In this document: piece by piece, positions 1 through 11,624 of the stretch
Layout of the letters: the number at the start of each line of letters is the position of its first letter
Position numbering within the stretch: the first letter of the stretch is position 1
Origin: Acridotheres tristis
Taxonomy: Eukaryota > Chordata > Aves > Passeriformes > Sturnidae
Assembly: GCA_037013685.1 (NCBI GenBank)
Contig: CM072899.1
Location: 434,001-498,000 of the forward strand
Reading direction: 5' to 3'
Length of the DNA: 64,000 bases
Notes under the pieces: generated by a model
Told to the model about the DNA's origin: nothing
The model's input: the letters and a program-made list of their open reading frames with translations, nothing else
Databases searched by the model: none
Position numbers and translations under genes: made by a program

Positions 1-281
1 GAACGAAAACTAGTGTAAAGACACCCCTGATCCAATCATCAATGCAGGCAGCTATACTGCAGGCTACTCCTATGTACAGAGTTAATGAACTACTCAGAGG
101 AGTAAAGTATCTATCACCTGTGTTTTCTGAATTTCGCTTTAATTATTTATATAATTTAATTCTTACCTCTCCTCTTGTGTAGCTATTCTGGTTCCTTCCC
201 CATACAATACTAAACAACAACTGCTAATGGGTGAGTCATGCTAATAGCACACCCTCTTCTAGAAAAAGGTGCAGTACTTGC

Positions 282-476
282 CTCTTTGAGTCGTTTGATG
301 ACAAACACCATGCTGTTCCTCTGACCTTTGTAGACGTCTGCAAAAGTACCTTCACAGATTCTGTTCTTGTCACTGAAACTGTTTGTGGCATTAGCAATTT
401 CGCTCTGGGTCCACAGGAGACTCCCACTGGGGAGATCAGCCATCGTCTCCTGCCGAGGAGTAGAAGAGCTGCAAGG
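282..476 (-). CDS. IRAK2: IRAK2 coding exon 5 (start of kinase-like domain)
   Basis: This exon has 195 bp and encodes residues 198-262. The acceptor is tgtgtag at 478-477; its frame (CCT TGC AGC) continues phase 0 from exon 4. A second AG at 470-469 would break the phase. The donor side reads GAG then gcaagt: a GC rather than GT intron start with otherwise perfect consensus. Key residues are the EGTFADVY loop (about 239-246) and K258. Confidence 0.92.
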
Positions 477-3400
477 CTACACATTTGTGGAAAAAACAAG
501 TTTATCTTATGATAATCCATATGCTTTTTACTTCTTTCAGTGTTACATTTTCCTTCCCATGTTTTAAGCAATCACTGTGATTGCTACATGAAACTGTGAA
601 AGGCACTATGCAATCACTCCTTAGGGTGTAGGGAATTCCTGTATTGATGTGTTGGGATGATGTAAAACTTTCGCATAGAATCGACTTGAAATCCGTTACC
701 AATCTGCATTTCCATCTTTCCCAGGAAACAGACCTAGTTTTCTTTAAAAGTCCATATATGTATGTGAAGTGATGTTAGTCTGATTTACAAAAGATATTAA
801 TCTTTACAGCTGGGTTATATATTAAGAAACAGTTGGATGAGAAAGTGGGGTCCCTCATAATGTAATTATGCTCTGGTAGAAACTTCATATCTACTTTTGA
901 AGCGTCTGGCATCAGTTGCACAATAATTTGTTGCTTCCAGTGTGGTAAGTCCTAATACCAGCCATGATTACAGTTCCACTGGAGCCTAATCATGCAGCTT
1001 TCACAACCTTAATGTGCACCCAACTTGAGGAAACAAAGCACTAACTTCTTCTCAAGAAACTCTGAAACTACTGCACTCTGAGTCAGTCTTCTCTCCTGGC
1101 TGGTACTCCTGAACCATGTTATTGTGGAAGAGTTTAAAGCCTCAGACAAAATAAACCAAAGAAAACAAGCCAAGAACAATCATGATGGGACTAAGGTGGG
1201 CCCACAGACCTGGGAAACACTTTGGGGACAGGGCAGATCTAGTTAGACCATGTGAAAGATGAGAGAACTGTAGGGAGGAAGGAGCAGGAGAGTTCATGCT
1301 GAAATCATTAGGAACATCAGGAGATTTTTTCCCACTGTGATGGTTAAGGACTGGAACAAGGCTCAGGGAGGTGATGGAACCTTTATCTTGGGAGATTTTC
1401 AATTGTCAGCTACACAAGGCTTTGGGCAACATGACTTAAATTCAATACTAGCCCAGTTTTGAGCAGAAACCACATTTTAAGTGTGCAATGAAACTAGAAG
1501 AAGTATGTGGTTCTGACTAACCAGTGGTATTTACTGTCCTGTCCTGCAATCACACCAGAAATGTAAGTCCTCTGTAAAATCTACACGTGAGAGTCCTTCA
1601 GACTCAACTGCTATTTGTGGATATGCTATCCCTTCTGAGCTATGCCAGAAGTAATACTGGAAGTTTTTCCCTCACTGGTCCTTCACTGGCACAAAAAGTG
1701 ATGTAAACCACAAGCAATCTAACTGAAGCATTAGTACTGTATTCAATCCAAACCCTTTGTAATCGAGCTCAGCATTTACACTACATCAGCGTTTTAGTAC
1801 AAGTGGAGGGATAAACTTTAAATGAAAAAAGACAATGTCATAAAAGGCAATTTTGCTTGATATAGTCAGTGAGCACTAAGGGGATTTACCTTCACACTTG
1901 ATAAAACAGGAGGATTGGACTGTAGGGAATTCAAAAGGTCTCTTGGGGGAGGTGGTGGAGCAGGGAGGGAATACAAGGCTCCTTCAGAAACAGCACCTGA
2001 AACTAAGAAAACAGCATTGAAAACACATCTTTTTTTGTAATACCACCACCTGTGACTAACTACAAAGGTCTAGGAATTATGAAGATCTGGGGTATTTTTT
2101 TTAATTTTCTGACCAAGGATAATCTGTGACAAGCTGTCAAACTGTGAAATTCTGTGTGAAGACAGGGAGCTCTCTTCCTAGTTCTTGTTTGCAGGATGAC
2201 TGTGCAGCCCTCTCCAGCCCTGGCTGGGGACATGAGGCTCCCTGTGTCTGTGCTGTTGCAGATGTATCAGCAGGGCCTGCTGACCCCTGCCTGGCTCTCT
2301 GCTGGCCTAGATTTACTGTGCATGGAGAGAGGGACATGAGGCAAGACATGCATGCACTGCTGTAGTCTTTGTGTGGAGCCAGGATGGGACCAGGGCATTC
2401 AGAGACCTGGGAATCATCCTGAGATCCCAGAGCATAGATACAGCCAGCATCTCTCAAAGCCAAGGGGGCTAAAGGAAGGACAACCAGGAGGTTGTGTGCT
2501 GAAGTCAGGAATAAACAGGAGACAGCAGTGCTAGGAAAACAGCAAACATTCAGCTGTGCCCATCTGGGAGATCTGGGAGTGTCTTCATTCTGCTACCCTA
2601 ACCACAAACACACAGCAGCCTTGGCTATGCAATCATTTCATGTCAGGGCAAATTCGGAGTCCAGTATCTACTTACTGCCTGCTGGGACTGCTGCCAGGTG
2701 TGAGGAGTCTGGAGATGGCAACAAACTTATGGCATTTTCTTTCTCTCTCCTTTTGTCTTCTGTGGGAAGTATAGATATGATCTGTTTGGGTGGCTCTGGC
2801 TCTTCTCTCTCAGGGCTGGTGATGTTAGAGGCCGATGTCCCTTCAAAACAGAGCAAAGGGAGGATAAGGATATCTAGGGCAAATAGACTCTAATCAGTGA
2901 CCAGAAAATAATCCTAGGCAGGACATCAGACTTCAAATTAAGATCAACATTAAAATGAACAGTCCAGCAATTTAGACAGTATTTAAATTGAGACTATACC
3001 CATGACATTAACTCCTACTGAAAATTAACAGGAACTAATAGCTTCAAGTACCAGCAATGACTATTCAAGAGATGCAGAGTCTCTTGCAAGAAGAAATTAG
3101 CAATAATAATATATTTATAATTTTCTATATAGCATCCTTCAGGTAATGATCTCAAATCACAAACACCTTCCAGCCTAAGGAAGGCATTGAGTTCTCTGTC
3201 AGTTGTCACGGGACTGAGGGGAAGATGGATAGAATTGTGTGAGTTTAGTCAGTTAATCACTTTAGGGCTATTTTCAATTGTGTGATTTTAGTGGCATGAC
3301 TAGGTTCATTACCAGGAAAAACGTTCCTATACAGGACTATTTGTAAGAAAGACTCATACTTTTACTTAGCAACAGAAAGAAACAAACCAAAGACAATCTA

Positions 3401-6400
3401 GGGAAAACAAAAAGTAGTCACAGCTCAAAACTTATTGATATAAAAGGAAACTTTAAAGGATGAATTATTGATTCACTACAGCTCTACCAGATCCTGTGCT
3501 GTACACAGCTTGGAAAAACCTCAGGGTCAGGCCTGAAAAAGCAACTTGAAGTCTGATTAAAACAAGTACAAATATACAGTACAGGAACTTAAAACTATGT
3601 ACATCTGAGGGGGGATTATTCAGTAATACAGTTAGGATGGGAAGAAATAAAGTACGAAAGTTCAAGATGCTGTGATATATGAGGTTGTTAAAATCTCCAA
3701 AGCAGGTGAATTCCAATCTCTTAAAATGCTCTTTAAATTGAGGTTGAAAAGGAGCCTGGAAATGCCCAGTGTGCACTAGGGGTGATATAAGGGCTTTCTA
3801 CTCCCTGATTGGCTTTCTACTCCCAACATTTTCCTGGTTGTAGTTCTAAACGTCTATCTGACACCATTTATCAGCAATACATTTAACATTTCCTTAAAAA
3901 TAAAAAATAATGTTTCATTTTTATACAGAAAAAACATAAGCCCAAATATTATTACATGGCTTATCCTGCTGTTCTAACAGTTTTGTATCTCATCTGGTGA
4001 TCTCAGAATTAAATGTGGCAGGCTTCTGTTTGCATCTGAGATCAGCCACAGCTTTGTGTTCTTCTACTTGTACAAGCAAAGGCCAGGAGTACCTGGATCA
4101 AGCAGGAAGCCCAGTGCTTCTTGTGTAATCTGGGCTATGTGTATGAACCATGAGCCAGTGAACTGTGGGAGAGAAGCCAAGCTGTGGCACATTCAGGCAC
4201 TGAGGCTGAAGAACAGCAGCACATGGAGAGCAATAATGGCAGAAATGGACATGTTCTGTTTAAGGGTTCTATTTGTTTTCTTCAATGAATTCAGGTCTGA
4301 ATTAAACCAGTTCTGAAAATTAAAATTCAGAATACTCAGGTATTTTTGTTACTGTGTTAGAATGCTATGAAATCCCAAATTTTACAGGGTTTTAAAACTG
4401 TCAGTCAGTCTGCAGGCGTCTAGTCAAAACTGACAGTCCCTGCATTCTGTGGGTGAATCCCTGTGTTCTGTTTTTTTCCTCACATGGTTTAACCTAGAAG
4501 TCTCAGAACTTAGCACCACTTCCCTTATTCAACCTACTTTTCAGGGTTTTTCAAGACTTTTGCAACTTCCTGCATGACAAACAGGGCAGCACTGCAGCTA
4601 AAGAACTGACATAGAAAACATCATTAAGGACATTCAGAAGTGGGACTAGAGAGTGTGAGAAACTGTTGAAGAGAGGTAGAACTCTTTGGGAAGTAATCTG
4701 CCAGCAAAAGATCTCCCGCTGTGCTGTGTCTGGTTCCTCTGAGTAAGAACGAATTGAATTATGATGACCTAAGGACTGTTTAGTTTTCTGAAGTGCCCAA
4801 CAGAACAAGCAACATATTCTCTGTATCTGCCCAAGAGAGACCACCTGAGTAAGCATATTCAGATACAGAGAAAAAGCTCAAAAAAAAAAAGGTAACTGAC
4901 AGAAGCATAAGGGAAAGCAGGTAATGCCCTGTTGTACCTACACCAGGTGCAAACTGTGGAAGCAATGCCCTGCTGACACATCACAGGGTGCAAACCAGAG
5001 GGATGGCGAGTGTTTCCCTGCAGGGATGGTGACTGGTTGAGTGTGTGTTGTGTCTGTGAAGCAATCCTGCTAGGGGCTGCAATATGCCTCTCTCAGGATG
5101 TGATCTGGTGCCACAGGACCAGGCCTGAAGGGCAGGGACCCTTTGTGCAGCCTGTGTTCTGAAACCCTGTCTGATGTATAAAAGCACCAGCCCTGGTTTG
5201 GCCACAGCCCATCTTCCTGGCACTTCCTGAAGGGTCCAAGATGGGCAGCACAAAGATGGGGTGATGAGCTGCAGGGACTGGTGAGTGCACCTGTGTCACC
5301 TCTTCCCTCATATCCCCAATTCTGCTTGGGTGAGCAGAAAATGACAATCCGTGGAGACACAGGATGTGACTTCTAATAAAAAGCTTTTTCAGCTAGGGAA
5401 GATGTCCTAGGAGGGGCATGGGTGCTGTGAGGAGCAGCACAGAGCCGTGGGAGGAAGGAAGGGGGTACTCACAGTCCAGGATGACCTGGGCTGCTCGGTA
5501 AAGCTGCAGCCCTTGCAGCAGGTCCAGGAGCTGCTGCACTGTCGCCAGCCTCACTCCCCACCACCACATGAGCTCCCTCGTGATGCTGATCCCTGTCTTC
5601 TCCATGCACTTGATTTTCCGTAGCTCTGTTTGATCAGTGATCACGTAGGAGGCTGGTGGGAGAGAATGGATATTTCTGTTTAAATATTAGAAAAAACAGG
5701 CACGTGCAAGCAGGCCAGGCTAAGGTGTGAGACACAGTTTGGTTTTACATTTGTGTATCTTTAAAAGGAAGGATGACAATAAATTACCTACGTGGAAATG
5801 AAGAAATTTCTGTTCCTAAAGTAAGATATTCCTTTTTTTCCTTCAACTATTCTGTAAAAAATTTTGTTATATCAGGAACACTTGATAAGAAGACCTACTC
5901 ACACTTTTCAGCATATTTTCCTTGTAATCTTTCTCCTTAATACTTTGTACCAAAGTAAGGTTAAATTAAATTCCTGGGGTGATTCTCCCAAAACAGATGA
6001 CAGCAGTCAGTAGAGTGGCTGCACTTCTGCTTTCATTCCTAAATCCCTGTGCTGTGGTGAGCCAAACAATAACTGAATCACCTGGGTGTTAGTTGCACTC
6101 CGATAAAGCTATCAGGGAAATGCAGCTATTTTTAGATTCTGTGCCAAAGCTGACCCTACAGTGTGTCCCAATTCCTGACCCATCCAAAACGCACCTCTCC
6201 TCACGCTGCCCCAGCTCCACCCCACACATCTGGACACAGCCCCAGAGCTGAGTGTCAGAGGGACTGTGCCTGCAGGAAAAAGACATGGGGCTGGGCTGTT
6301 CGTGTGGACAGAGACTCCTGAGTTCTCAGCACGGCTGCCTTTGGAAGGACATCAGAAATACGGCTTTATGCACCTGAAGGTAGTGGAGATGAATCCCACC

Positions 6401-7206
6401 CTACATCAGAAGTTTAACTGGGGTGATAGCTTATTCAGCACACAGTTAGAGAAGCAATGTCAAATAAAGGAAGGCAGGTACTAAGAAAATATTCAGTTTA
6501 GAATTGTTTCCACTGGGATACAGAAAAAAAGAGTAAATAACTCAGGGATTAAATTTTCTGTACTTACTGACTGGACACAGCCAGGACGGAGAAAATCAGG
6601 GGCAGAAAGTGCGAGGAAATATACATGAAGAGAAGGAGGAAAGAAAAAAATAGAACACCTGAGGAGATGTGAGAAAACAGGCAGTGAGAAGCGGCAGGAG
6701 ACAGTGTGACTGGCGAGGGAAGTGCGAAAGATTGTGGAGAGTGAGGGGAAGGAGCCTGGCTGCCCGGAAAAACCACGGGACCAGAGTCTGGCATTCCACC
6801 TGTATTTGAAAAGCAAAGGCAGAGCGGTGCCCGGGAATTCCCTGCTACAGGATGGGCTCTGCCGAGCGCTGGGAAACGGGGGGGGACAGCGCCAACCTCG
6901 CGTCCTTCCGTTCCAGCCCGTCCCAAAGGCGCTGCTGTCCCTGTCCCTGTGCCACCGCCGCCGGCTCGGGGAGCGCTGCAGTCCCTGTGCCACCGCCGCC
7001 GGCTCGGGGAGCGCTGCAGTCCCTGTGCCCTGCCGCCACCCCTCCTGCCCCGTGCCCCCTCACTCACCGAATCGCATCCAGTCGTAGTCGCTCAAGCAGT
7101 CCATCTTCTGGCAGAAGTCCTCCAGCACCCAGGCGGGCATGCTGTGGATGTACAGCGTCGAGGCCGAGGCCGCCCTGAGGGCGGGGGGCGGCGGCTGCAG
7201 GGCCAT
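282..7206 (-). CDS. IRAK2: IRAK2, interleukin-1 receptor-associated kinase 2, 5' part (coding exons 1-5)
   Basis: Coding exons, in transcript order, are 7068-7206, 5473-5652, 2676-2840, 1890-1996 and 282-476; phases 1, 1, 1, 0, 0 join without a stop and give residues 1-262. Residues about 17-107 form the death domain that joins the MyD88-IRAK4 Myddosome (PAWVLEDFC, ITRELMWWWG, ending ILDW as in human ILNW). Residues 108-220 are a proline/serine-rich linker. Residues about 215-262 open the kinase-like domain, with a glycine-loop-like EGTFADVYKG and a VIKRLKE strand holding the ATP lysine (K258). The remaining kinase lobe and the TRAF6-binding tail lie beyond base 1. The start is the first in-frame ATG, with G at -3 and +4, and gives about 15 more residues than the human N-terminus. 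Introns 5653-7067, 2841-5472, 1997-2675 and 477-1889 hold no other gene I can see. IRAK2 is chosen over IRAK1/3/4 by the death-domain wording and by VHL as neighbour. Family function is established knowledge; this assignment is by recalled similarity. Confidence 0.95.
1180..1475 (+). mobile_element. Degenerate CR1 LINE fragment
   Basis: Reading on the plus strand, the segment carries diverged CR1 3'-region wording. It has a block like 'aggaacatcaggagattttt', then 'actggaacaaggctcaggga', 'gagattttcaa', 'caaggctttgggcaacatga' and 'ctagcccagttttgagcag'. It lies in IRAK2 intron 4, antisense to the gene. Divergence and small indels indicate an old copy. The ends are approximate. Confidence 0.7.
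1890..1996 (-). CDS. IRAK2: IRAK2 coding exon 4 (proline-rich linker)
   Basis: This exon has 107 bp, two bases completing S162 plus codons 163-197. It is bounded by a ttcttagtttcag acceptor and an AAG/GTAAAT donor. It encodes a linker with the run LPAPPPPPRDLL. Only one frame is open, and it joins both neighbouring exons in phase. It is too short to stand out as an open frame and was found from its splice sites. Confidence 0.88.
2676..2840 (-). CDS. IRAK2: IRAK2 coding exon 3 (linker after death domain)
   Basis: This exon has 165 bp with an acceptor tgttttgaag and a donor GCA/GTAAGT. The GG at its 5' end joins the T ending exon 2 to make TGG, the conserved Trp that closes the death domain (W107). 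It encodes a charged, Ser/Pro-rich linker (EREEPEPPK, EDKRREKEN). Sequence similarity to mammals is weak here; the call rests on splice sites and phase. Confidence 0.87.
2841..5472. other. IRAK2 intron 2, no recognised element
   Basis: This is unique-looking intron sequence between exons 2 and 3. Reading phase (T + GG = Trp) shows that no coding exon is missing. I found no clear repeat, RNA gene or second gene. Confidence 0.6.
5473..5652 (-). CDS. IRAK2: IRAK2 coding exon 2 (death domain, second half)
   Basis: This exon has 180 bp with acceptor ctcccaccag and donor GACT/GTGAGT. It encodes A47 to the first base of W107, including TDQTELRKIK, SITRELMWWWG and LYRAAQVIL. These match human IRAK2 almost word for word as remembered (TDLTQLRKIK, SITRELLWWWG, LYRAAQIIL). 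Confidence 0.96.
6943..7034. repeat. 38-bp tandem repeat beside IRAK2 exon 1 donor
   Basis: Two perfect 38-bp copies (6943-6980 and 6981-7018) plus a partial third copy lie in IRAK2 intron 1, beginning about 30 bp from the exon 1 donor. The unit contains ccaccgccgccggctcgggg. It is GC-rich and part of the promoter CpG island. Confidence 0.85.
7068..7206 (-). CDS. IRAK2: IRAK2 coding exon 1 (start and death domain, first half)
   Basis: This exon has 139 coding bp from ATG at 7206-7204 to the donor TTCG/GTGAGT. The first 16 residues (MALQPPPPALRA...) are low-complexity and not found in mammals. Homology begins at TLYIHSMPAWVLEDFCQ. An internal Met codon at 7140-7138 would remove the first death-domain helix, so the upstream ATG is preferred. 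Confidence 0.93.
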
Positions 7207-7600
7207 GGCTCCGCGGTGCCGCTCCGGACAGCCCTTGGTGCCCACCGCCCATCAGCAGCGGCCGCGCATGCTGCGCTCCCGGCCAGGGACCGGCCTCTCC
7301 TCTCTTCCGCAGAGCTTCCTCTTCCCTGGGGCCCTCACACGCTGTGCCAGCCTGGCGGGCGGGCTCGCTGCCGGGGAAAGAGCCCGTGACACTGCCAGCG
7401 ATCCCTGGCAGCTCCGAGCGCGGCTTCCTGCTCCTCCTGACGTCAGGCCCCGGCCCCAGATGCAAATCAGATTTTTCTTTCCATGACTGGTTATTGCTCC
7501 AGCCCGGTTGCCAAATTACGAGTTTCACGTGCCGGAAGCGAGGGCTGTTTTCCCGGGTGTTGCGCACAGCTGGCAAGGCCGGCGGGGCAGGAGCGCGGCC
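7207..7600 (-). promoter_or_regulatory. IRAK2 promoter / CpG island with CRE, octamer, E-box and ETS sites
   Basis: This is the CpG-rich sequence immediately upstream of the IRAK2 ATG. It contains exact consensus sites: the palindromic CRE TGACGTCA (7438-7445), the octamer ATGCAAAT (7460-7467), the E-box CACGTG (7526-7531) and an abutting ETS core CCGGAAG (7532-7538). The transcription start cannot be fixed from sequence. I saw no TATA box at a usual distance. Confidence 0.65.
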
Positions 7601-7616
7601 CGGCACAGCCGCGGCC

Positions 7617-8092
7617 CGGGCCCTGCGCTGGAGAGGGGCTGGAGAGGGGCTGTACACACGGACCCCACACGGGACCTGCGCTGGAGAGGGGCTGGAGAGG
7701 GGCTGGAGAGGGGCTGTACACACGGACCCCACACGGGACCAGCGCTGGAGAGGGGCTGGAGAGGGGCTGGAGAGGGGCTGTACACACGGACCCCACACGG
7801 GCCCAGCGATGGAGAGGGGCTGTACACACGGACCCCACACGGGACCTGTGCTGGAGAGGGGCTGGAGAGGGGCTGTACACACGGACCCCACACGGGCCCT
7901 GCGCTGGAGAGGGGCTGGAGAGGGGCTGTACACACGGACCCCACACGGGCCCTGCGCTGGAGAGGGGCTGGAGAGGGGCTGTACACACGGACCCCACACG
8001 GGCCCTGCGCTGGAGAGGGGCTGGAGAGGGGCGGTGAACACGGACCCCACACGGGCCCAGCGATGGAGAGAGGCTGTACACACGGGCCCCAC
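7617..8092. repeat. Nested GC-rich VNTR upstream of IRAK2 (31-bp core + n x 11 bp)
   Basis: There are nine copies of a unit made of a 31-bp core (gtacacacggaccccacacg plus a cctgcg/ccagcg linker) and one, two or three 11-bp modules ctggagagggg. Distances between successive cores are 64, 64, 42, 53, 53, 53, 53 and 42, so unit length steps exactly by 11 bp. Long open frames on both strands are a by-product of the repeat. Confidence 0.95.
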
Positions 8093-11000
8093 AAGAGCTC
8101 CCCAGCGTGCTGGGACCGTACCCGTGGGCAGCGAGACACGGATCTCACAGGGGCTGACACAGGAACGGGCACTGGCGGACAAGGCACCGAGAAGCCGCCG
8201 CAGGGATCCCCGGCCGGCTTTGCCATCACGGCAGCGCTCAGGAGCTCGCTCATTGCAATAGGTGGTACGGTAGGATATACAGGGAATAAAGAACATCAGA
8301 AGCGGGCACAGGACCAGGTCTTGCTTGTCAAGGGTTAGGTTTAGAGTACGTTCGTAAAGTCAACATTTTTTTCCCGATTTCTTATTTAACCTGACTTTGA
8401 TAAAAATGTGTAATTAGTTAATTTGCCAGTGTAAATACTACTATTATTTCTGGCAAAAAGGAGAGCTTTCCTGCCATACTTCTGCCCCTAGAGACTTATA
8501 TGACTTATATGTTAGAGACTTATATCTGCTAGAGCAGATATGTAACTATTCGTCCTTCTGCTCTTGTTCGTATTTAGCCCTAGGTCTAAATTTGTATGAA
8601 TTGCAAGAAGTGCTTTAAGTTTTGACAGCTTTTAATTAATTGTTTCTTTGTACTCTGCATTTATTATAGTACAGCTAACTCCTGCTTTCAGTATCAAACT
8701 TTCAAACTTTTGCAGTTTTCTACACTCCTGGCCTCAGAAATCATGAACTTCTTAGCTCCACTTCGGCAAGGAAAAACTGAAAAATGCAATGTTGTTGTAG
8801 CTATAAGATCAAAGAACAGGAAAAAACAAACAAAAGTACCCAAAGTGTATTTAAAATACGACAACTCAAAGACTGCCTTGGGATGAGCTGTTTTATCAGT
8901 AGTACAAGTTCAACAATAATAGTTGCATTTATAGGGTTTTCCCCTCCCTTTTCCCTGCTTACTGTCCCTCTGACACACACCTAAGTGTTCTCACGATTGG
9001 AACATCTCTGAAAGTGATGTAAGATGAGACTAAAATTGTGTTGCAAAGAACTACATAGAAATAGGAAGAAAAGACTTCTTCCCCTTGGGTACTGGAAAAA
9101 CTTGTGAAACCACTTGGACTATTTGCCTCAGCAGGAAACAAGGGGAAAGAACATATCCAACTGCGTGTATGACTTAGTTCTGCTCTGAGTGTTACAGGTA
9201 ATTCAGCAGGACTGAATGGGAACTGAAATCGACTGAACACAGACTGAACAATCCTGGATATTCCTGCTGCTCCTTCCCTTTCCCACGTGGTGTGGGCAGG
9301 ACTGTGCAGGGCTGTGTGCTCTCCCCGAGCCCCTGGACGCTGCACAATGTCAGAACGTTTATTTCTCGGGGGTTTCTCCCGTTCAGCCCCCCTCGGGCTG
9401 GCCCTGCCGAGGCTGTTCTGGACTGGCTGAAACCACGCAGTGCTAACGCAGCTGCCACAAGTAAGTGACGGCTTTCACTCGTTACTAACCCATCTGAGTA
9501 ACTACATGGACACTGCATTTCCCAATCTTCATGTGTTAAAGCCAGCTGGGGTTTCTCCGATTTCTAATTCTGATCCAAAAGAGCACTCCAGAACAGAAAA
9601 ATACACTCTGATAAGAAACACGAGAAATCACAGACCCCACCCAACTCAGAAATACCCAGAACGTGTGTGCCATGTACAGACTGTTAAACCCAACACCTAA
9701 TACCAACTAGCTTATAGGAAAAGCTGCAGCCAAGCAGGCCAGGCTCTGCAGAGCCAGGCTCTGGCAGAACTGCCATGCCAACTGCAGTGCACAGCCTCCC
9801 TCAGCAGGAGGGAACCTCCCCTCAGGTATGCTCAGGAGCACAGTGCAGCACTCTGACCCTCAGGTCTGCTCAGGAGCAGAGTGCAGCACTCTGCCCCTCA
9901 CTCTGCCCCTCAGGCTCCCATGGGCCATGTCTGCTCCAGACGCCTGCTTGGGCTCACTTTCCCCTCAGAGATCTGTGAGAGGTGGAAAGAGCAGAGCTTG
10001 ACAGCAGCCCCATTCCTGCCCAGACACTGCCTGAAGCTGTGCTGAGAGGTCATGAGAGCCACAACACAGCCCTGCTGCACCAGGCTGGGCAGGATGTACA
10101 GTCCAAAGTGCCTGTTTGCTGATCAACTGCAATGAGTATCACAGGAATACAAACACAGAGGCGCTGGGGAGTTACCTGACAGAATTACAGTTAGAAAGCT
10201 AGCATGCATTTTCATTTTTATGTCAAAGATCAATTTCTTCAAATATGTAAGAAAAACAAGTTTACAAACAGGGAGACATTCCATACTTAAAAAATACATT
10301 GAGATTCTCGGTTTCACAGCTACTCTCAGAATATACAACTGGAGGGAAATGCATTCACAGAAATAACCTGCTGTAATCAGTCTCCAGCCAATCTGCTTCT
10401 AACCTGAGCTGCACTACATCTTGCTCAATGGACAGTTCATGTAACACTAAACTATGCTGCTTTGAATTCTGTGTGTGCATTCACACAAGAGCACATTCCA
10501 CTGAGACGTGGGGAACAAGAGAATACAGGCAAAGAAATACTATCTCTCTTCCTCCAGCCTGCCACTAAGCATGGCCCTGTTTGTGAGCTGTCTGTGTGAG
10601 CCAACAGAGCTCCCATTGCTCCTGAGATGACACGGGCAGCTCAAGAGGCCCATGCTCCCTGAAAAGGCCACCAACTACGACCTGACTACAGCACTGTGAG
10701 GGAAAAAGACCAAACTTAAAGCATCTACCTCCTGTGAACCCTGTACAGGCTGCTGGGGAAGCACCTGTGGGGGACAAGAGTGTCCCAAAACTAGATTCTG
10801 GTCTGTGTGGCTGAGATCAGCCAGGCAAGAATCCTATGAAAAAGGCAAATAAGGCATTTGAGGTATGACAACAGTAAAATCCTGTCAGACCTAGTGTGGA
10901 TACGACATGGCTTTGTACGTGGAAAGGTAAGAGGAAGAATAACCTCCAAGCATTTACACATCAGCTTTCCACTAAGGTGATGTTTGTCAGGCCCTCAGGC

Positions 11001-11409
11001 ACTGCTGGAAACCCTCATGTAAAAACCCCTCATACTGTGTGACCCACAGGCACATTGAGGTTACATGTCAAAGGGAAATTCCATCAAAACAAATTACTCA
11101 AACAAAACTGATGACTCTTACAACCATTAGTCTGGGCTAAGTTAACCCTTGGTGTAATTTGCTTTCTAATAGAATGAAAGTTACTTTGTATGAATATTTT
11201 CCATTTAGCTGCCCTGATCTTACCCTAGAGTTTGCAATACATGTAATGAAGAAAGGAAATGAACCATCAGAACCCAGCATGCCTCCAGGTGCTGTTCAGT
11301 CTTTGACTATTGATTTGACTATCACCGATGTTACTGAGTTTATGTTTCAAAACTTTAAACAGAGGCATCAGTTCTTGGTGTGTTTCCTGGCGACTCTTGC
11401 TGCTCAGAC
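8093..11409. other. IRAK2-VHL interval; probably includes the VHL 3' UTR
   Basis: No coding exon is seen here. Part next to 11409 must be VHL 3' UTR; mammalian VHL has a 3' UTR of several kb. A short direct duplication (about 41 bp, gctcaggagca...gcagcactctg) lies at 9825-9910. Segment 8340-8960 is AT-rich and unique. No CR1 copy, tRNA or other RNA gene was recognised. Confidence 0.5.
9358..9363 (-). terminator. Candidate VHL poly(A) signal AATAAA
   Basis: This is the first exact AATAAA I found on the minus strand below the VHL stop, about 2.0 kb downstream. Variant signals closer to the stop cannot be excluded, and no transcript evidence is available. Confidence 0.25.
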
Positions 11410-11624
11410 TCAGTGGTTTGCTACTGAGGAGTCATCATGATTTTCCATACTTTTGTTCCTCAGTGCTTCACTTCTCTCCAGAGAAAGCCGCTGAAGATCC
11501 TTCCAAATATCAGGATGATCCTCCAGCTCTTCATATAGGGACTGAACAATGTCCAGTTTCCTGTAGTCCACTGGGCTGACCAGACTGCGCACAACCTGCA
11601 GACATCTCTCCTTCAGGGTGAACA
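11410..11624 (-). CDS. VHL: VHL coding exon 3 (alpha domain, Elongin C box, stop)
   Basis: This exon has 215 coding bp after the acceptor ttaactgcag. G from exon 2 plus TG makes V104. It encodes [15 protein letters not shown], then the three-helix alpha domain ([19 protein letters not shown]) and a tail ending VANH. The TGA occupies 11412-11410. Confidence 0.97.

Noticed and set aside
461..470. Alternative acceptor for IRAK2 exon 5 at 470-469
   Set aside because: It would shift the phase relative to exon 4; the acceptor at 478-477 keeps phase 0.
7064..8296. Very long open frames (up to about 400 codons) on both strands over the IRAK2-upstream repeat
   Set aside because: They come from a stop-free tandem repeat open in several frames at once; no conserved motif.
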